Of a stretch of DNA of 64,000 bases, positions 21,078-31,453 are shown piece after piece. The notes under the pieces were generated by a model. It was not told where the DNA came from. It searched no databases and was given only the letters and a program-made list of their open reading frames with translations. The position numbers and the translations under genes are program-made. This DNA comes from Fennellomyces sp. T-0311 (lineage: Eukaryota > Mucoromycota > Mucoromycetes > Mucorales > Lichtheimiaceae). The stretch is taken from positions 62,001-126,000 of the forward strand of contig JALLLT010000020.1 of assembly GCA_025266875.1 (NCBI GenBank), written 5' to 3'. Each line of letters starts with the position of its first letter. Position 1 is the stretch's first letter.

Positions 21078-24000
21078 ATGCAGAAGTGTCGCTATTGCTG
21101 TGGTTCTTTTACTAAGAAAAGGTTAAAGGCCCATCAAATCAGCTGCTTCCAAAAGAAGTACGCGAAAGTCGCGGAGAACCGAACGGAAACGCGTGAACGC
21201 GTAGAAGCTTCCAACACGGTCTACCAAAGTCAGTCGAATTCGAGTGCAAGAAAACGTACCATGAGTACTGGCGGTGATAGAGTATCGAAACGTCGATCTA
21301 CGCAGGAGCCGAACGTAAATGCCAGAACAACAATCAGTGATAACAACAATGAAGGAAGTTACCTCGACGACGGTTACCAAAATGATGACTACGACTTCGG
21401 GACTGATTATGATGATCCAGCCAGGTACATTTGCGCGTTTGATGATGGTCAAGAAGATCCGACAGTGCGCACATCCGACAACGAAAATCAGACAAGCGCA
21501 GCAATCGACTTGGGTAATGGTGCTGAGCGGAAAGAAGTGTACGTCTATGGCGAAGTTCCGCGCCTCTCATCGTCGGAGTTGCTCAGCTTGGATCTACTGA
21601 AGATTATTGAAGACTTCAACATAACACGTGCAGCATATGAGCAACTAGTAAAATATATCAACAGTGCGATGTCACTTCGCAGTAAATTCGGTAAGCTTAC
21701 ATATCCATATACATGTCAATCGGGTAGTTTTTACCAGCTATCGTTAGATGTAACCAATCCATGTCAAGAATTCATCACTGTCCTTTCGCCACACCTCACC
21801 CAGAATCTTCTCACGTCACTGTATCCAGTATCGAAGCAAAATTTTGATATTAGTATAAGCGGGTGTCATCTATTTATGAACGATGATGAGTTCAACTGCC
21901 CCAATGCAAACTGCCGAAAAGCAAGATACAGCGATCCTGCACAAAAGAAGGCGTACGCTAGTATGCAGTACTTGCCTCTTTCTGATCAACTTGCGTCAAT
22001 AATCGCGAACGAGGCAACAAGAAAAAAATTACGGCCGGCAAGTACTATGCGTCATGCAGATGTGATCAGCGACATATTCGATGGCAAGGCTCTGGATTGC
22101 GCACAAGAATGGGGGCTCCATGATATTGGCCTGGTTTTATATGTGGATGGATTTCAACCTTTCATCCACAGCACAGTGTCGATGACAATTGTACATCTGA
22201 TTGTTTTAAACTTCGACCCGCAGCAACGGTAAGTGATATTCCTTGAGCCAGATGCTTAACTTACTAGTTCCTAATCAAGATTCTCAGATATCATGATGAA
22301 AATATGATCCAGGTGTGTATTATTCCAACGACATCCAAAGGTGGCAACTTGGACTCCTTTCTTGCGCCTTTGCTGAATGAGTTACGGGCATTGGAAACTG
22401 TTGGAATGGATGTTCTATGCGATGATGATGTAATGAGATCTTTCAAAGCGCACTTGATTCTGGCTACTGGTGATATACCTGGAACTGCATCGCTTGCACA
22501 TCACGGTGGTCACCAATCGACGTATGGATGCCGAATTTGTTTGATCAAATCCGTTCGATCAGAAAGCGCCAATTCACTCAATCGCCGGAGGACTGGAAAG
22601 AATAATAACGGAAAGATGCGACCGGGATATGGCCGTTATTATCCTGGTAGCAAAGATCTCGATCCCCTGAGAACAAAAGATCATTACAAGTATGGTGATA
22701 TAGTAAGTTACCTCCATTAATAGCATGTGAGCTTCGTTCTAATACGTATATAATAATGCATCGTCATATCCGATTATAGTCCCATAACATTAAGTCACCC
22801 TCCCCATTCGCTCAACTTGACTCCTTCCATGGTCCATTGTCTTTTGGTCTCGATGAAATGCATATCTTTGGCTGCAATTTAGGACCCTTAATATGGGCAA
22901 CGATCAGCAATCCTATTCTAACTGCACCATATCTTATGTCAAAATCGCAGCAAGCTTCAGTTAGTGCGGCTATTAAGATATCAATGTCAACATGGCCGGC
23001 AACGTTTGAAGGGAGGATCACAGGTGTGCTTTCTCTGCTTTATCCATACAGTAAAGCTCATATTTCTCTATCTCCAATGTGTCTTGTCAATATGTAGATA
23101 TCCTGACACGAACGCGAGAAACACGTGCGGTAGACTACATCGACATGCTTTTATATGTCATCCCTACCATTGTCATTGATCAGCTTCAGCATGATGGAAT
23201 ATGTAGCAAAGCAGCAATTCGGGCATTAGTTGAACTTATTAAGGCGTGTACGCTTTCCTTATCATGGAAGCAAACAACTGAGACAATAGATCGAATTGAC
23301 GCGTAAGAGAACTATTAGCATGGACGTTTTGAGTGGTATGCTTACACATGAGCAATAGGTATATCAAAACCTGGCATGAATTCGCACGCGTAAACCTTCC
23401 TGTTCACCTATATACTGTGAACTTCCATTATTTGCGGCACATCCCAGAAGTACTGCGTCAGCTTGGGCCTTTACGAGGATATGGAACCAGATGCATGGAA
23501 AGGGCTGTCGGTGTGTTTGATCGCAAAATCAAATCCACTCAAGCACCAGGAGTAAATGCTGGGAATAAGCTGATTTCAATAGCAGCACAGAGATATCTGG
23601 ATAGGGTCGATAACACGTCAGCACAACGATCAAAAATCCCTAAGCCGAGAGCTGCTATCTATGCCGATTCCTATCCAGGTGCACCAGAGATTTGGGGACC
23701 CCATTTAGGGCCAATGTCAATCGACCAGTACCCGAAGATTGATCTTATGCTCTACCTCAGAAATTTTTGGGCACGAGTACGACATTTACAGACAGCCAAT
23801 CTACCTAAACTTTGTAACAACATCGACGTCGGAAAGCGACTCTATTCTCGCGATGCGACGTATGATTGCCGCTTGCCGCTTGGTACTAAAAGATTTGGAA
23901 CATATGTGAAGTTAACGTTGTCTGTGGATAAGTATGCACACTACGCCAATGTGACTGGAGTGGATGAGAAAAAAACGTATTTTGGAGAGACTATACTCTT

Positions 24001-24333
24001 TTTCTCTCACAGATATGGTGGTAAGTGGCATGTTACATAATGAAATTGGTTTTGCCGACAATCAAGACCGAACTTATTGCTTAATTATACGTAGCCGATG
24101 AAAGAGTTCTATATCTCGTGCGAATTGCGACCAAAACAACGATGTCTCCATTTGGATATCCGTACGGTAATGGCACTTTTGGATCTGCAGGTCGTTTATA
24201 TGTTTGCGATGCCGCGTGTATCGATTGCGCCGTAGAAGTACTGGCTTCACCAACTGTAAAAAATAGATTCTATTATGTATATGAGAATATGCTACAAGCT
24301 AGCACAGTTCTAGGAAAAATAAAAGAAATTTGA
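21078..24333 (+). CDS. CACTA-like (CMC) transposase, seven exons, about 952 aa
   Basis: Exons 21078-21690, 21748-22228, 22288-22702, 22780-23023, 23098-23302, 23359-24020 and 24095-24333 sum to 953 codons with no stop. The first intron is also open in frame. The zinc finger (QKCRYCCGSF), the CPNANCRKARY pair, D in YVDGFQPF, D in GLDEMHIFGCN and E in CMERAVG are all present. The same seven exon boundaries occur in CACTA-2, showing vertical descent within one family. The enzyme looks intact, though its partner protein has a stop. An active relative could supply the partner in trans, which is inference. Confidence 0.88.
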
Positions 24334-24608
24334 ACGATGAAACGTTACTAGATAAAATTGGTTATTCTCGGTATTTCAGCGTTTCTCTCCGTAAAGTGAA
24401 CCAGTATTTACGGAAAAGCACCATTAATTATGGAGAACATAAAAAAACCCGGCTTCACCGAAAAGTGCTGGTGAACCCCCGTATATTTCAGTATTTCTCC
24501 GTAAAGTGTGGTTCGAACCGGGGATAACCATATTATACTGCCTAATCACCATATTCTACCAGACTATACCAGGAAAACGGAGATGAACCAGAAAATTTTC
24601 CCACTGTG
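24334..24608. repeat. CACTA-3 right subterminal region
   Basis: Contains CGGTTCGAACC, AACCA/TGGTT motifs, two ACCGAAAAG/CGTAAAGTG-like units and the TIR ending CCCACTGTG. No gene. Confidence 0.6.
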
Positions 24609-27268
24609 TGTTCCATTTGCTGTCGCAGACAAAGCCAGGTGGGGCGTGGTGCTTCTGATTTTGCGACAACATTAGATGAAGTGCTTGAATTCATTCCATC
24701 GCCTACAGAAGGTATGAAGAATTGTAACGAAAGAGACTTTACTGATATCCGAGCAAATGCTTTAGAAGGTGTATTTTATGTATATGACGGCGACGTATTG
24801 ATTGAAGAAGCCATGGCAGAACTGGATGACGATCGCGCTCTTATTCTGTATATCATCAGTCGAATCGAGGCATGCGATGGTTACAGGTACTACCTAAAGT
24901 ACGTAACCAGCCCGAGGAAACGACGCACGACCGCGTTTAAGTACGTCTGCTGCCAAGACACTGCTGTGCAGTGTCAAGTACCTGACGATCAGCGAAATCA
25001 CCTGATTTAACGAATGGAAACTTATTCCTGTGGCGGTCAAATCTCGAGATACATCGACCAGGACAATGGGTACGTATATGTGAAGCTTCTGCATCCTACT
25101 GCCCACCCTCCTCCAGAGCAACCAGAGTTTATTGGGACTGAGATGCCACAGGAGGTTCGCCAGTACATAGTAGATAATGCAGATGAGTTTAATGCTCAAT
25201 CGCTGTACCGCCGTATTGTTACTCGTTTTCCTACTGCTGCCGGTATTGTTACGCAGCCACAGGTAAGTTAAAACTGCTGATATGATGCCGATACGATGAT
25301 GGAGCGGTAGGTATATGCGACATGGTCTCGGCAAGTCGAAGGGCGATATAAGCTGCACGAAAACCAGCTTACCGCAGCTATCATGCACATTGATAGAGGT
25401 ACCAATGGGATCCGTAAGGTATGTGTAAGATAACCGTATGTGCATGACCATAGCTTTCTTTGCGATGATTACTATGCAACAAAAATGGTAGACAATGATA
25501 AAGAGTTCATACATATTTATGATGAATAAAATACAGTTTTTTTATCGAAATTATGGTGGTGTTGTTGGTTTCGGTTTTGTTACCAAGTTTTTTGTTTCGG
25601 CGTGTTCTTCCCCTCTGGTACGAGAATTCCATGTCGATTCTACGTATAAGACGAATAGAATGGGATACGAGCTCTTTGGTGTCGTGGCGAATTTTAATGG
25701 ATGCGGTTTCCCCATTGCATACATGTTCTTAGGTGATAGCCAGGGGCATGCTTCAGGAAACGAGAGAGCACCAACGCGCCAGGAAATGATACGTCGTTTT
25801 TTCCCTACCCTTCACACCCACGGGCTTAGGCCAACTTTCCTGTTTTCGGACAAGGATATGGACCAGATTAACGCTATCGAGTCAGTTTTCAGCCGGGATA
25901 CAATTCGCCTATGCTTATGGCACTTGCAGCGAGCTGTGAAGCTACGGCTCGCAGAAGATAAAGTGGAAGACCCGCGTTACGATGCACAAGATGCTCGCAC
26001 GCAATTTCCTTTTGCTTCGCTGCGCTTTGTCCCACCGGAAGACCGTAGCGGAAAACTTTGCCCCAATGTGGAGTACAGCGATGAAATTGTGGCCATGATA
26101 TGTAGGCACTATGATATGCATCTGCATATTCCATTCCCAAATAGTACGTTATGAAGATCGACCTGTGTAAAACATAGGGTATGTTGTTAATATGGATTTA
26201 GTTGGCCGTAAAGACGAACGTCAGCTGCGTCAGGATGCTGGTCAGGAAATGTACGAGTATTGTGTTCGCCATGACCTTCCGGACGTGTGGGCATACATGT
26301 ACAACCACTGGTATGAACGGGTATGGTGGCACCGATGGTCCCGCAGCAGCCGTCCTGACAACATCCCCATGGCAAAGACGACAATGATGATCGAGGCGCA
26401 GTGGAGAGTTTTAAAGAGGGATTTTCTTTTGAATTGCCCTCGCCCTAGACTCGACATGTTGATCTGGATCATCACGAATCAACAGCTCCCGCTTATCTGA
26501 GCAAAGTTTGAGCTTAAGTTTAGAAATCGACGCCAGCCATTAGACTGGGGGATGGAGTTTGCGAGGACATGGCGGGCCATAACCAAGGGGTATATGCGAT
26601 GGAATCATCGAGAACGTGCGGATGCAGACCAGGTGTATATGCCTTCGTTGGAAGACTGGACGTGCGGCTGCCTTTCTTTTGCCAACAACAGGTTTATGCT
26701 TTGTAAGCATCTGATCAAACGTTTCAACGATAACGTTAGACGAACGACAAATGCTTTTGCTGCACTTGAAGTGTATATTGAACGCAAAGATACTGCACCA
26801 TATGTGCATGTTCATCGAAATGTATGCTTACCTATAGGAAGTCGGCATATCAGTTTTCTAATGTAATTTAATGCACACGTAGCGTGGATTATATCCCTAC
26901 CGCCTTATACAGCTTACCCCACTTCCTCCCTTGCTCGACGAAGAATCTGATATACCATCAGTAGATACTGTCGATACAGACCTTGCTCACCCTACCTGGG
27001 AAGGTGTGTTAATTATTGTACAATACACTAAGATCGGTGAGGTTTGCAATGCTAAGAGCATCCTCAACGGTCCATGTAAAATTTTATTGTAAATCCGAAT
27101 TTTACAACCACCGGCTGGGATTGTAAACATCCTTACAACTGGTTCTCTGCAATGGTCCGTGTAAAATGAGTTGTAAAGCATGTACCTCACGTCATAAAGT
27201 ATGACAAAAATAAAATAAAATAAAAATAAATCAGGAAGCTTGGGAAAAATTGTTTTTGTTTATTTAAA

Positions 27269-28678
27269 ATGAATCCTAATTCAATGAATGCCAACAACGA
27301 AATGACGACCATGTTCTGGAACATCATTAATACGAATCAACTCTTGCTCAAGAAAGCCAAAGAACGACGTATTGCTCAGGGACGTGTTGTGGCCTTGAAA
27401 AACGGGAATAAACTTCGCGCGACCCAGAAGAAAAAACGCAAACATACCAAGCGCGACCGCATATTCTTCCAGCAAATCTTGATGCAAGACTATTTCGCGC
27501 CTAACCCAAGATATGACGAGGAAGTCTTTCGCCGCCGGTACCGCATGAAGCCTGAAGTCTTTAAGACTATCATGAAAGAACTCGAAAGCAAGTACCCGTT
27601 TTTCCAGCAAAAGCGTGACGCATCGGGCTACCTATCGTTTCACCCCTATGCCAAAGGAACAGCAGCGATGCGAATGTTGGCATATGGTGGAGCTGCTGAT
27701 TCCATCGACGAATACTTGAAGATGGCAGAGTCTACAGTGAGAAGCTGCCTGATCAATTTCTGTAATGGTGTCATCGAGTGCTTTGGGGAGGAGTATCTTC
27801 GGTCTCCTACTGAAGAAGACCTGAAGCACTTGCTTGCAGAAGGAGAGAAGCGTGGCTTTCCAGGTATGCTTGGGTCTATCGACTGTATGTATTGGGAATG
27901 GAAAAACTGTCCAACTGCATGGCAAGGAATGTATACTGGCAAGGAACGGACTACGACCGTCATATTAGAAGCTGTTGCTTCATATGATATCTGGATATGG
28001 CACTCATTTTTTGGTGTCCCTGGTTCATGCAACGACATCAGCGTACTGTACAAGTCCCAGGTCTTCGATGACGTTATAAACGGCCATGCTCCATCTGTCA
28101 GTTACTCGATTAATGGCCATGAATATACCATGGGGTATTACTTGGCTGATGGCATCTACCTTCTATGGTCCACTTTGGTGAAAACGGTACCTGCACCACA
28201 AGGTTGGAAAGAACATGTAAAGGGTAAACGTTATAGTATATCGAAGATATTTATTAATATTCAATGTTAGAAATTTACAACTAAGCAGAAATCTGCTCGC
28301 AAGGACATCGAACGTGCATTTGGTAGTCTTCAGGCGCGATTTGGCATCATTCGACAGCCAGCGCGCGTGTGGAACATCTCAATGCTCTCTAACATCATAA
28401 AAACGTGCATTATTTTGCACAATATGATTGTTGAAAGTGAACGAGACAACTACAAAAAGATCAAAGCTGATGAGTACGAGCATTGCTCGTTTACTATTGC
28501 GCCATCTTATTCCCGTGGTGGTCCCGCCAGGGAACATGTAGTATATCGCAATCGTAAGTCAGAGGCAGTTGATAGAACAGTTCACTATCAGCTACAAAAG
28601 GATCTTATGAAGCATATATGGGACTTATTTGGCGACGAGAAGATCCCTGAGAACGATGCACCAAATAATGCGCCATAA
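27269..28678 (+). CDS. PIF/Harbinger DDE transposase (element 2), two exons
   Basis: Exons 27269-28216 and 28271-28678 are separated by a 54-bp phase-0 intron, giving about 451 aa with no stop. The triad is D205 in LGSIDCMYWEW, D256 in VPGSCNDISV and E330 in RKDIERAFGSLQ. It is clearly homologous to the element-1 transposase at 7173 throughout, so both belong to one lineage. The donor was chosen because GWKEH joined to KFTTKQ matches the family pattern before RKD. Confidence 0.9.
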
Positions 28679-28745
28679 AATAATTAAAAGCACATGCTTT
28701 TCATATACCTTTATCTTATAGTTGAGTGCAATAAGTTTTTATTGT

Positions 28746-29668
28746 TTACTCATACTTCTTGATGATCTTTGCTCTCATTGCCTTGTAGTAAAGGAGCTGC
28801 TCATCATCAAGGCCCTGCAGGCTTACACTCATGATGGCGTGCTCTGTCATCATCATCGCACTCTCTTCGTTGCTCTTGGCGATGGCAAGCTCTTCGGCAG
28901 ACATCATTGGCCTGACCTCTTCCAGAAGGTCGTCATCACCTTCTTCGTCACCAAGACGTTGCTTCTTGGTCGACTGAGCGGCCTTTTTCGCCTGCTTGTT
29001 GCCAAGGGGTCGCTTCTTGTCCGTCGATGGATCCACCGGTTTGTTTTTCAACTCCTTGTGGTACACCAACCACTTGTTGTGCTCCTTCAGGATGCTCCAA
29101 CAGTGATGCAAGCTGAATACCTCAGAGCTGCCAGTAGGGAGATCTGCGGCGTATTCAGCATCGATTTCAGCTTGCTTTTGAAAAGTAAGTCGTACTAGCA
29201 CACACTTTAGAGCAGATATTTTACCTTGTCGGTAAGGTTTGAACCACTTAACCCATACTTGTTCTCCACTTTCGCGACGCAAGTAGAGTAGTATGAGCAA
29301 CATCTGAAGATAAGGTTCCAATAGGTTGTAAGCTTGTCGACGCCACGATTGTTGGGGTTGCCGTTCTGCACGAATTTCTCATAGATGAGGTCCCACAGAC
29401 TGACACGCGTTCTGTTGGTTCCAACCACCGAGTCCATCGAAGTCGTGAGCCACGCATTGACAAGATTGACGCCTTCCTCCCTGGAAAAGTTTTTACTGCA
29501 AGGTCCTTTTGTCTTATTTTTGCCATTGTCTTTGACATTGGCATTGGCATTGGCATTGGCATTGGCATTGGCATTGCCATTGACTTCGTCATTGGCAGTA
29601 GCATCTGTGCGCACTTCAGGGACTTGGTCTGGGGCGTCCGTGACAGTGGCAGTGGAGGAGTTGGGGGT
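28746..29668 (-). CDS. PIF/Harbinger ORF1 (element 2), SANT-like, start codon probably lost
   Basis: Coding runs from about 29668 through an (Asn-Ala)n tract and a SANT/trihelix-like region (EEGVNLVNAWLTT, LWDLIYEKF, YWNLIF) to an intron near 29224-29177. It then runs from about 29176 to 28746 (CWSILKEHNKW, a Lys/Gln-rich stretch, a C-terminal helix). The upstream frame begins KIGTANTPNSS, with ATA where ATG is expected and no other in-frame ATG nearby. A transition ATG to ATA could have silenced it. The ATG at 29604 is in another frame and gives a Met-Pro repeat, so it is rejected. Confidence 0.65.
29532..29582. repeat. (ATTGGC)n hexamer microsatellite
   Basis: About seven near-perfect ATTGGC units on the plus strand encode the Asn-Ala repeat of the minus-strand ORF1. 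Length changes would stay in frame. Confidence 0.85.
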
Positions 29669-30388
29669 GTTGGCAGTGCCTATTTTGTTGATAAAGTAAA
29701 CAAAGAGTTTATTTTACGCGCGACAGCTTGGGTGTTAAATTTACAATTTTTTGGCCAAAAAGTTGAACCATTTAACTTTACAATGCCAACTTACACGAAC
29801 CGTTGCACGAGGATGTTGTAAAAAATAGTTGTAAAATTAACTTAACAGTGGACTTACGCGGACCGTTGAGGATGCTCTAAATGTTTTATTATAATCAATT
29901 TTATAGACGTGCCAGCCGATTTCACTGCTTCAGACCAAGAGAACGAAGCCATCGTAGCTGGTAACGAAGAACAGTTGGAGATTGACGGTGTATCAGTCGT
30001 GGAGGATGTCATAGTAATCAGTGATGACGACGACGACGGCGTGGTTGCTATGGCTCCACCTGCAACTGAAAACGGTGTAGATGCGAACAGTGGCGATGCT
30101 GAAGTTGACTTGTGGGCGCGCTTGGGTAGATCTGAAGATCAGTTTGATCTTATATACCAGCGACACCAGCAAATATATCTGCAATACCAAGAATCACAAC
30201 GTCAGATGCTGGAAGCTCTCAGCCATTACCGAATGATGCTACCAGCAAATCAACGACGTCGATTCAATGAAGCATTTGAAAACGACGACACAGAGGAGTA
30301 CCTCAGAGTTGTTCGCCAGCATCGAAGCCAACAAATACCCTCAGCAAACTCCCACAATGTCCATAGATACGTCCAATACTACCCTTAA

Positions 30389-30832
30389 ACTTTCATTGCT
30401 GCTTTTTTTCTTTATTATTATTTTTTTTATCATCTCTGTGCTTTTTTCCCTTCTATTTTTCTCTCTTTTTTTCATTTCTTTTCTTCATACTTTTCCTTTT
30501 AATATAGACTCTACTAAACCTTTTTCATTTTATATTATACTTTTATATACTTTTAAGTAATCGCACTGCGGCAGATAACTCGACTATTGCATGATCGTGC
30601 ATCTTATTAAAATGGGTAAGGCAAGTTATTATCAGGGTTACCAGCATTTAGCTATAAGATAGGCTACACAGATTTGTAAGAAAAATAAATAAACAGTTTT
30701 TCCTGCACGGGCGTTTGTTTTTTTCACAACTTTTATCTTCATCTTACGTTCATAATGACTGAAGTGTCAATCTGTTATGCCCCTTGGTTGATAAGCCACC
30801 GTCAAAAATTCACAACCTCACTTTCACCCCAG
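30389..30832. other. MULE 3' flank, no gene
   Basis: A long T/C-rich tract (30395-30500), then AT-rich sequence with AATAAATAAA near 30686. The open frame at 30267-30560 is low-complexity and not supported. A MULE TIR may be present, but I could not find its partner upstream of 19452. Confidence 0.4.
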
Positions 30833-31170
30833 GCCGCCAATTCCTGTGCCCTAATTTGGCGCTGATTTCGCCTCAGAAATCCCGCGTATTAGTATTAACC
30901 GCTGCGCAGCATTGGCCTTCAATACTTCGCAGCGTTTCGCTGCCAACGCTGCGGGGATGGCCCAGTGCCACCCCTATAATTTTTTGCTTTTGCTGCCATA
31001 TACGTATGCCTTTTTTAACCTCATTTCATTTCAACATCTCGGAATCATAAACACACCTCTTCCCCAACAACAGCCTCAGACTCAAGAGGCAGCTGTTGCT
31101 GACAGCTCTGAGCCACCGGCTGTCCCACCACAACGCGTTTTTCGTCTGCAAGAGTCGCATTCAGTTGGCC
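30833..31170 (+). repeat. Left arm of about 335-bp inverted repeat around the KDZ region
   Basis: About 90% identical by eye to the reverse complement of 36721-37056. It contains CCCGCGTATTAGTATTAACC and a start-proximal coding stretch (NTPLPQQQPQTQEAAVA). In the right arm this is the promoter and N-terminus of the HMG-like gene. Here coding stops soon after the arm ends. Confidence 0.75.
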
Positions 31171-31453
31171 CTTGATATGCAATATCCTTACCTCATATAT
31201 TCCTTCGCTGGAACTATGGAAGCCGTAAGAAGTTAGCAAAAAATTATATACTCATAAAATCATGTATGTACATTGTGTGAGATAGTCAGAACATAGGTTT
31301 TGTGAATAAAAGTACATAAATAGGAGAAGTTAAGCATTGACGAAACTAGGGATTGAAAGTGCCATAAGAAAGGATATAGGGAAGGGCATAGGGAAAGGTA
31401 TAGGAAAGGGCAAGGGCATGGAAAAGGCGTAGGAAGTGGTAAGAATTATCATA
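31171..31453. repeat. KDZ 3' flank with GGAAAGGGCATA repeat
   Basis: No gene. Positions 31370-31440 hold imperfect AGGGAAAGGTATAGGAAAGGGCA units, a purine-rich tandem repeat just past the KDZ stop codon. Confidence 0.6.

Larger units (their letters stand above)
19545..24608. mobile_element. CACTA-like element 3, complete (5064 bp), TSD TGT
   Basis: Ends CACAGTGGAAAA at the left and, inverted, CACAGTGGGAAAA at the right. TGT flanks it at 19542-19544 and 24609-24611. Removing it restores the MULE reading frame exactly. It carries a divergent pair, a minus-strand coiled-coil/acidic protein (one nonsense codon) and a plus-strand seven-exon transposase that is fully open. The third gene of CACTA-2 is missing. 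Confidence 0.93.
27056..29877. mobile_element. PIF/Harbinger element 2 (2822 bp), TSD TAA
   Basis: TIRs begin GAGCATCCTCAACGGTCC and are mirrored at 29860-29877, flanked by TAA at 27053-27055 and 29878-29880. It holds a convergent transposase and SANT-like ORF1. It sits inside an intron of the MULE gene (donor near 27000, acceptor TTTTATAG before 29908), so it may have been spliced out of the transcript. Confidence 0.93.
19452..30388 (+). pseudogene. MULE transposase with N-terminal Cys cluster and SWIM finger, split by two transposons
   Basis: Starts METPELLMCSGSRC at 19452. Codon 31 (TGT) is the target of CACTA-3, and coding resumes in frame at 24612 (SICCRRQ), so together the pieces form a CxxxxC...CxxC cluster. 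Later exons cover about 24612-25265, 25311-25418, 25530-26142, 26203-26820 and 26885-27000. The last exon starts near 29908, with Harbinger-2 in the intron between. MULE blocks are present: D in HVDSTYKTN, D in FSDKDMDQ, CLWHLQRAVK, E in MMIEAQWRV, and a SWIM finger (CGC-x9-CKH) near 26660-26712. The C-terminus contains VIVISDDDDDG and a Gln-rich helix. A TAA (25011-25013) and a TGA (26498-26500) suggest it is dead. Confidence 0.82.

Noticed and set aside
29248..29604. Met-Pro repeat ORF with a good ATG
   Set aside because: Wrong frame of the ATTGGC microsatellite. The SANT-like region lies in the other frame, although that frame lacks an ATG.
30267..30560. 97-codon hydrophobic ORF
   Set aside because: A T/C-rich low-complexity tract overlapping the end of the MULE gene.
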